DNA of 64,000 nucleotides from Tepidibacter aestuarii (GTDB lineage Bacteria; Bacillota; Clostridia; Peptostreptococcales; Peptostreptococcaceae): the NCBI RefSeq assembly GCF_934924865.1, contig NZ_OW235315.1, positions 3,038,001 to 3,102,000 of the forward strand. The letters are read 5' to 3'. The stretch's first letter is position 1. Every line of letters begins with the position of its first letter. The notes beneath the pieces are model-generated. The model made no database searches. It worked only from the letters and a program-made list of their open reading frames with translations, and had not been told where the DNA came from. Both the position numbers and the translations under genes were made by a program. Below, piece after piece: positions 55,803 through 64,000 of this stretch.

Positions 55803-55998
55803 CCTTCTCTTCCTCCTTAATTTCTTTAATTCTTTGATTTATCGTAAATATCATAGCACTAATTAACGCTGTAACAATTATACCTATTACTATATTAGAT
55901 ATAATACTATCTATACCATATGCTATAAGTAAAAAATATAAACAAATAGCTACAATTGTTAAACTACCACATATTATAGGAGCAATAAACTTTTTCAT
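55783..55998 (-). CDS. Small membrane protein, unknown
   Basis: 71 residues with two TM helices (PIICGSLTIVAICLYFLLIAY, ISNIVIGIIVTALISAMIF) and a charged, Glu/Lys-rich cytoplasmic tail. AAAGGAG precedes the ATG. Coupled to ybjQ by overlap. No family recognised. Confidence 0.7.
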   Translation of the reverse strand: MKKFIAPIICGSLTIVAICLYFLLIAYGIDSIISNIVIGIIVTALISAMIFTINQRIKEIKEEEKDDISKY

Positions 55999-56099
55999 TA
56001 ATATATTCTCCTTTCCTTATATATTCTATGAAATTATTTTATTATAGCATATATAAACTGATATTACTCAAATGTATTTAAAACTTAATTATTTTGAAA

Positions 56100-56387
56100 T
56101 TATATATTTATTTTACTTCTTGCTATCAAGAATATAAATATGAACACTGAGGTGAAATAAGCTAAATATCCCATTTTAGAATTTTTTGCAAATAGCTCTC
56201 TACTTCCTTTCAAAGCAAACATTATCATAAGCATTATATGCTGTATATTTGTTAATATGAAAACCGATTCAATATCTAAATTCTTTATATTTAAAAAATA
56301 TATAATTCCACATATAAACACAATAGCCATACATATTTTTCTTCCTAATTTATATACCCACCAATTCTCATTTTTATAATCTAACAT
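56100..56387 (-). CDS. Small membrane protein, unknown
   Basis: 95 residues with three TM helices (KICMAIVFICGIIYFLNI, VFILTNIQHIMLMIMFAL, YLAYFTSVFIFIFLIA). GGGAGATG precedes the ATG. No family recognised. Confidence 0.65.
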   Translation of the reverse strand: MLDYKNENWWVYKLGRKICMAIVFICGIIYFLNIKNLDIESVFILTNIQHIMLMIMFALKGSRELFAKNSKMGYLAYFTSVFIFIFLIARSKINI

Positions 56388-56541
56388 GATTCATACATCT
56401 CCCTCAAAATACCATATGTTAAATTATACCATAACGATTCATCTTCATTGATATTTAAATATTTTTCTTATTTTAACTTTTCTAGTAGTAACGTAATATT
56501 TTTTCTTAGAGCGTTAGCTTTATTGGAATATTCACATACTA

Positions 56542-56743
56542 AAAAAGATGGTTATTTAAATGTTAGTGAATCTTTTAAATAGATTTCAATAAAACTTATG
56601 TTGTATCGTTTAAATATACGTTAAAAAATTTCTTATGTCTGAGCCTTAGCGAGTTTAAGAAATTTTAGTATATTTAATAAGATACAATACTTAGTTTTAT
56701 AAATATATTTAATGAATTCACGGTATTTAAATAACCATCTTTT
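56542..56743. repeat. 202-bp palindromic element, copy 2, inside the rRNA-operon terminator
   Basis: Perfect 20-bp arms (AAAAAGATGGTTATTTAAAT and its complement) enclose a 162-bp core matching copy 1 in order and spacing, for example ATATACGTTAA, TGTCTGA, GAGTTTA and TTTTAGTATATT. It starts about 40 bases after the last 5S gene; the arms with TTTTTT act as the expected rRNA-operon terminator. Confidence 0.85.
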
Positions 56744-56785
56744 TCGCCTATCTATCCAATAAAAAAACGCATAAAAAAAGATTAC

Positions 56786-56899
<114 letters not shown>

Positions 56900-56937
56900 A
56901 TAATCTTTATTTTTTTGCTTGATTCTTTATGAATCAC

Positions 56938-57053
<116 letters not shown>

Positions 57054-57056
57054 GTT

Positions 57057-57130
57057 TGGAGCGGGTGAAGGGAGTCGAACCCTCGCAGCCGGCTTGGAAG
57101 GCCGGAACTCTACCACTGAGCTACACCCGC
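57057..57130 (-). tRNA. tRNA-Gly (TCC)
   Basis: Begins GCGGGTGTAGCTCAG, anticodon loop CTTCCAA, T-loop GTTCGAC, encoded CCA. Located between 23S and 5S. Confidence 0.95.
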
Positions 57131-57177
57131 ATGTTAGTATTAAGATTAATACTTTCAAAATTGACCAGATTTTAAAT

Positions 57178-60098
<2,921 letters not shown>

Positions 60099-60156
60099 TA
60101 AATTTATTTAAATCTGTTCAATTTTCAAAGTACTAAGTAGTATATAAAATACTAAA

Positions 60157-60232
60157 TGGTGGAGACGAGGAGAGTCGAACTCCTGACCCCTTGCTTGCAA
60201 GGCAAGTGCTCTCCCAACTGAGCTACGCCCCC
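60157..60232 (-). tRNA. tRNA-Ala (TGC)
   Basis: Begins GGGGGCGTAGCTCAG, anticodon loop CTTGCAA, ends with encoded ACCA. In the 16S-23S spacer. Confidence 0.96.
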
Positions 60233-60285
60233 ATATTGTATTTTTAAGAGTTTTAATAAACTCTCAAAATTAAACAGTAGGTTAT

Positions 60286-61806
<1,521 letters not shown>

Positions 61807-61948
61807 AATAAAAGTTTGTCAGTACTCAGTAAACTGACTTTATGTGTTGTTTCCGAAAATCACTGTTGTGATTTATTTATAACCTACTGTTTAATTTTCA
61901 AAGTTCATTTTGTGTTTCTTGTTTGCCTCGTTTTCGAGGACATGTAAT

Positions 61949-61977
61949 AATATATCATCTTTCGACATATTCGTCAA
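61949..61977 (-). promoter_or_regulatory. Probable rRNA-operon promoter
   Basis: TTGACG (61977-61972), 17-base spacer, TATATT (61954-61949), about 140 bases before the 16S 5' end. The rest of the 61.81-62.17 kb gap shows no gene. Confidence 0.7.
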
Positions 61978-62170
61978 TACTTTTTTAAAAGTTTTTTTAT
62001 AATGAGTAAGAATTTGTATTCCTATTTGAATTGCATATAAGTATAATTTCCGTTACGAATTTCAAAAAAATCTCTATATATAATCTTTCAAAGAAAGGCT
62101 TTTTTATCATTCACTCGAAATATACTATTAAACTCATCAATCATAATTAAAACTTTATAAAAAAAGATTA

Positions 62171-62285
<115 letters not shown>

Positions 62286-62301
62286 ATAATCTTTTTAATT
62301 T

Positions 62302-62377
62302 TGGTGCCCAGAGGCGGAATCGAACCACCGACACGGGGATTTTCAGTCCCCTGCTCTACCGACTGAGCTATCTGGGC
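62302..62377 (-). tRNA. tRNA-Phe (GAA)
   Basis: Begins GCCCAGATAGCTCAG, anticodon loop CTGAAAA, encoded CCA. Confidence 0.96.
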
Positions 62378-62386
62378 AAAAAAAAG

Positions 62387-62463
62387 TGGTGGGCCTTCAG
62401 GGACTCGAACCCCAGACCTACCGGTTATGAGCCGGGCGCTCTAACCAACTGAGCTAAAGGCCC
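62387..62463 (-). tRNA. tRNA with CAT anticodon (elongator Met or Ile2)
   Basis: Begins GGGCCTTTAGCTCAG, anticodon loop CTCATAA, encoded CCA. Not the initiator. Whether it is Met or a lysidine-modified Ile tRNA cannot be settled by eye. Confidence 0.9.
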
Positions 62464-62471
62464 ACTTTTTT

Positions 62472-62557
62472 TGGTGGAGGGGACTGGATTCGAACCAGTG
62501 AAAGCGATGCTAACAGATTTACAGTCTGCCCCCTTTGGCCAACTCGGGAACCCCTCC
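62472..62557 (-). tRNA. tRNA-Tyr (GTA)
   Basis: Begins GGAGGGGTTCCCGAG, long variable arm, anticodon loop CTGTAAA, encoded CCA. Confidence 0.95.
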
Positions 62558-62563
62558 ATATTT

Positions 62564-62638
62564 TGGAGCTAGTGATAGGAATCGAACCTACAACCTGCTG
62601 ATTACAAGTCAGCTGCTCTACCGTTGAGCCACACTAGC
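62564..62638 (-). tRNA. tRNA-Thr (TGT)
   Basis: Begins GCTAGTGTGGCTCAA, anticodon loop CTTGTAA, encoded CCA. Confidence 0.95.
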
Positions 62639-62667
62639 GTATATTATTTATTTTAAAAGTATTTTTT

Positions 62668-62744
62668 TGGCGACCTGGAAGGGACTCGAACCCTCGACCT
62701 CCAGCGTGACAGGCTGGCATTCTAACCAACTGAACTACCAGGCC
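62668..62744 (-). tRNA. tRNA-Asp (GTC)
   Basis: Begins GGCCTGGTAGTTCAG, anticodon loop CTGTCAC, encoded CCA. Confidence 0.95.
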
Positions 62745-62751
62745 AAATAAT

Positions 62752-62827
62752 TGGTGGGCTCAACAGGGCTCGAACCTGTGACCCCCTGCTTGTAAGGCAG
62801 GTGCTCTCCCAGCTGAGCTATGAGCCC
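62752..62827 (-). tRNA. tRNA-Val (TAC)
   Basis: Begins GGGCTCATAGCTCAG, anticodon loop CTTACAA, encoded CCA. Confidence 0.95.
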
Positions 62828-62836
62828 AATTATTAA

Positions 62837-62911
62837 TGGTGACCCCTAGGGGAATCGAACCCCTGTTACCGCCGTGAAAGGGCGGTGTCTTAACCGCTTG
62901 ACCAAGGGGCC
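62837..62911 (-). tRNA. tRNA-Glu (TTC)
   Basis: Begins GGCCCCTTGGTCAAG, anticodon loop CTTTCAC, encoded CCA. Confidence 0.95.
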
Positions 62912-62915
62912 ATAC

Positions 62916-62991
<76 letters not shown>

Positions 62992-62997
62992 TTATTG

Positions 62998-63086
62998 TGG
63001 TGCCGAGGACCGGAATCGAACCGGTACGATCTGTAAGGACCGCAGGATTTTAAGTCCTGTGCGTCTGCCAGTTCCGCCACCTCGGC
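62998..63086 (-). tRNA. tRNA-Leu (TAA)
   Basis: Begins GCCGAGGTGGCGGAA, long variable arm, anticodon loop CTTAAAA, encoded CCA. Confidence 0.95.
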
Positions 63087-63094
63087 ATTTTTTT

Positions 63095-63170
63095 TGGCTC
63101 CAAGGGTGGGGCTCGAACCCACAGCCTATCGGTTAACAGCCGATTGCTCCACCATTGAGCTACCTTGGAA
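63095..63170 (-). tRNA. tRNA-Asn (GTT)
   Basis: Begins TTCCAAGGTAGCTCA, anticodon loop CTGTTAA, encoded CCA. Confidence 0.95.
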
Positions 63171-63174
63171 CATA

Positions 63175-63290
<116 letters not shown>

Positions 63291-63293
63291 TAT

Positions 63294-63367
63294 TGGAGCG
63301 GGTGAAGGGAGTCGAACCCTCGCAGCCGGCTTGGAAGGCCGGAACTCTACCACTGAGCTACACCCGC
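63294..63367 (-). tRNA. tRNA-Gly (TCC), second copy
   Basis: Identical in sequence to the copy at 57057-57130, in the same 23S-5S spacer position. Confidence 0.95.
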
Positions 63368-63417
63368 ATATTAAGTATTAAGATTAATACTTTCAAAATT
63401 GACCAGATTTAAAATTT

Positions 63418-64000
<583 letters not shown>

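Overview
The window is about 64 kb of AT-rich DNA from a low-GC, Gram-positive, spore-forming anaerobe of the Clostridia. The pointers are an SspH-type spore protein, reverse rubrerythrin, a trimeric NAD(P)-linked [FeFe]-hydrogenase with its HydEFG maturases, a selenocysteine formate dehydrogenase, and rRNA operons with interspersed tRNA genes. The gene content resembles Peptostreptococcaceae (the Clostridioides/Paraclostridium group); that placement is an inference from gene content, not a computed identification.

Layout. 0-4.3 kb (minus strand): molybdopterin-cofactor genes (mogA, mobA, moeA) around fdhF, whose in-frame TGA is read as selenocysteine. 4.4-9.4 kb: a self-regulated MerR-methyltransferase fusion, a chemoreceptor and a secreted copper-amine-oxidase-like stalk protein. 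9.4-17 kb (minus): a GGDEF-EAL protein, an ABC importer behind an attenuator-like leader with an 8-nt-phased TAG array, a cation/proton antiporter, a HutP-family RNA-binding antiterminator homologue and a MarR regulator. 17-23 kb: reverse rubrerythrin, YnfA, SspH, a second chemoreceptor and a histidine kinase. 23-27.4 kb is decayed accessory DNA that still carries an intact aerolysin-type pore-forming toxin gene with a C-terminal F5/8C (discoidin) domain, beside a response regulator whose kinase is reduced to a remnant. 27.5-31.5 kb: a Cys-rich DUF326 protein and an amino-acid ABC importer with a PatB/MalY-type C-S lyase. 31.7-40.8 kb: the hydrogenase region (hydF, hydE, hydG, a TM1266-type regulator, then the three structural genes). 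41.7-56.4 kb: a MarR/MATE pair, hprK, uvrC, an S-box-controlled MetT-type transporter, an FMN-binding lipoprotein, uvrA-uvrB and small membrane proteins. 56.8-64 kb: one complete rRNA operon, the 3' end of a second, twelve further tRNA-type genes and four 5S genes.

How the genes fit together. The Mo-cofactor genes supply FdhF. HydE/F/G build the H-cluster for HydABC. FdhF and HydABC would link formate, H2 and NAD(P)H/ferredoxin pools (inference). The S-box leader ties methionine import to SAM level. The MarR-HutP-like-antiporter cluster lies directly upstream of an ABC operon whose leader has UAG repeats followed by an intrinsic terminator, which suggests a dedicated antitermination circuit.

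Two repeat families stand out. One is a 202-bp palindromic element present twice, each time apparently sitting inside the hairpin of an intrinsic terminator (after hydG and after the last 5S gene). The other is a dispersed repeat of about 75 bp that begins exactly at the stop codons of ynfA and metT.
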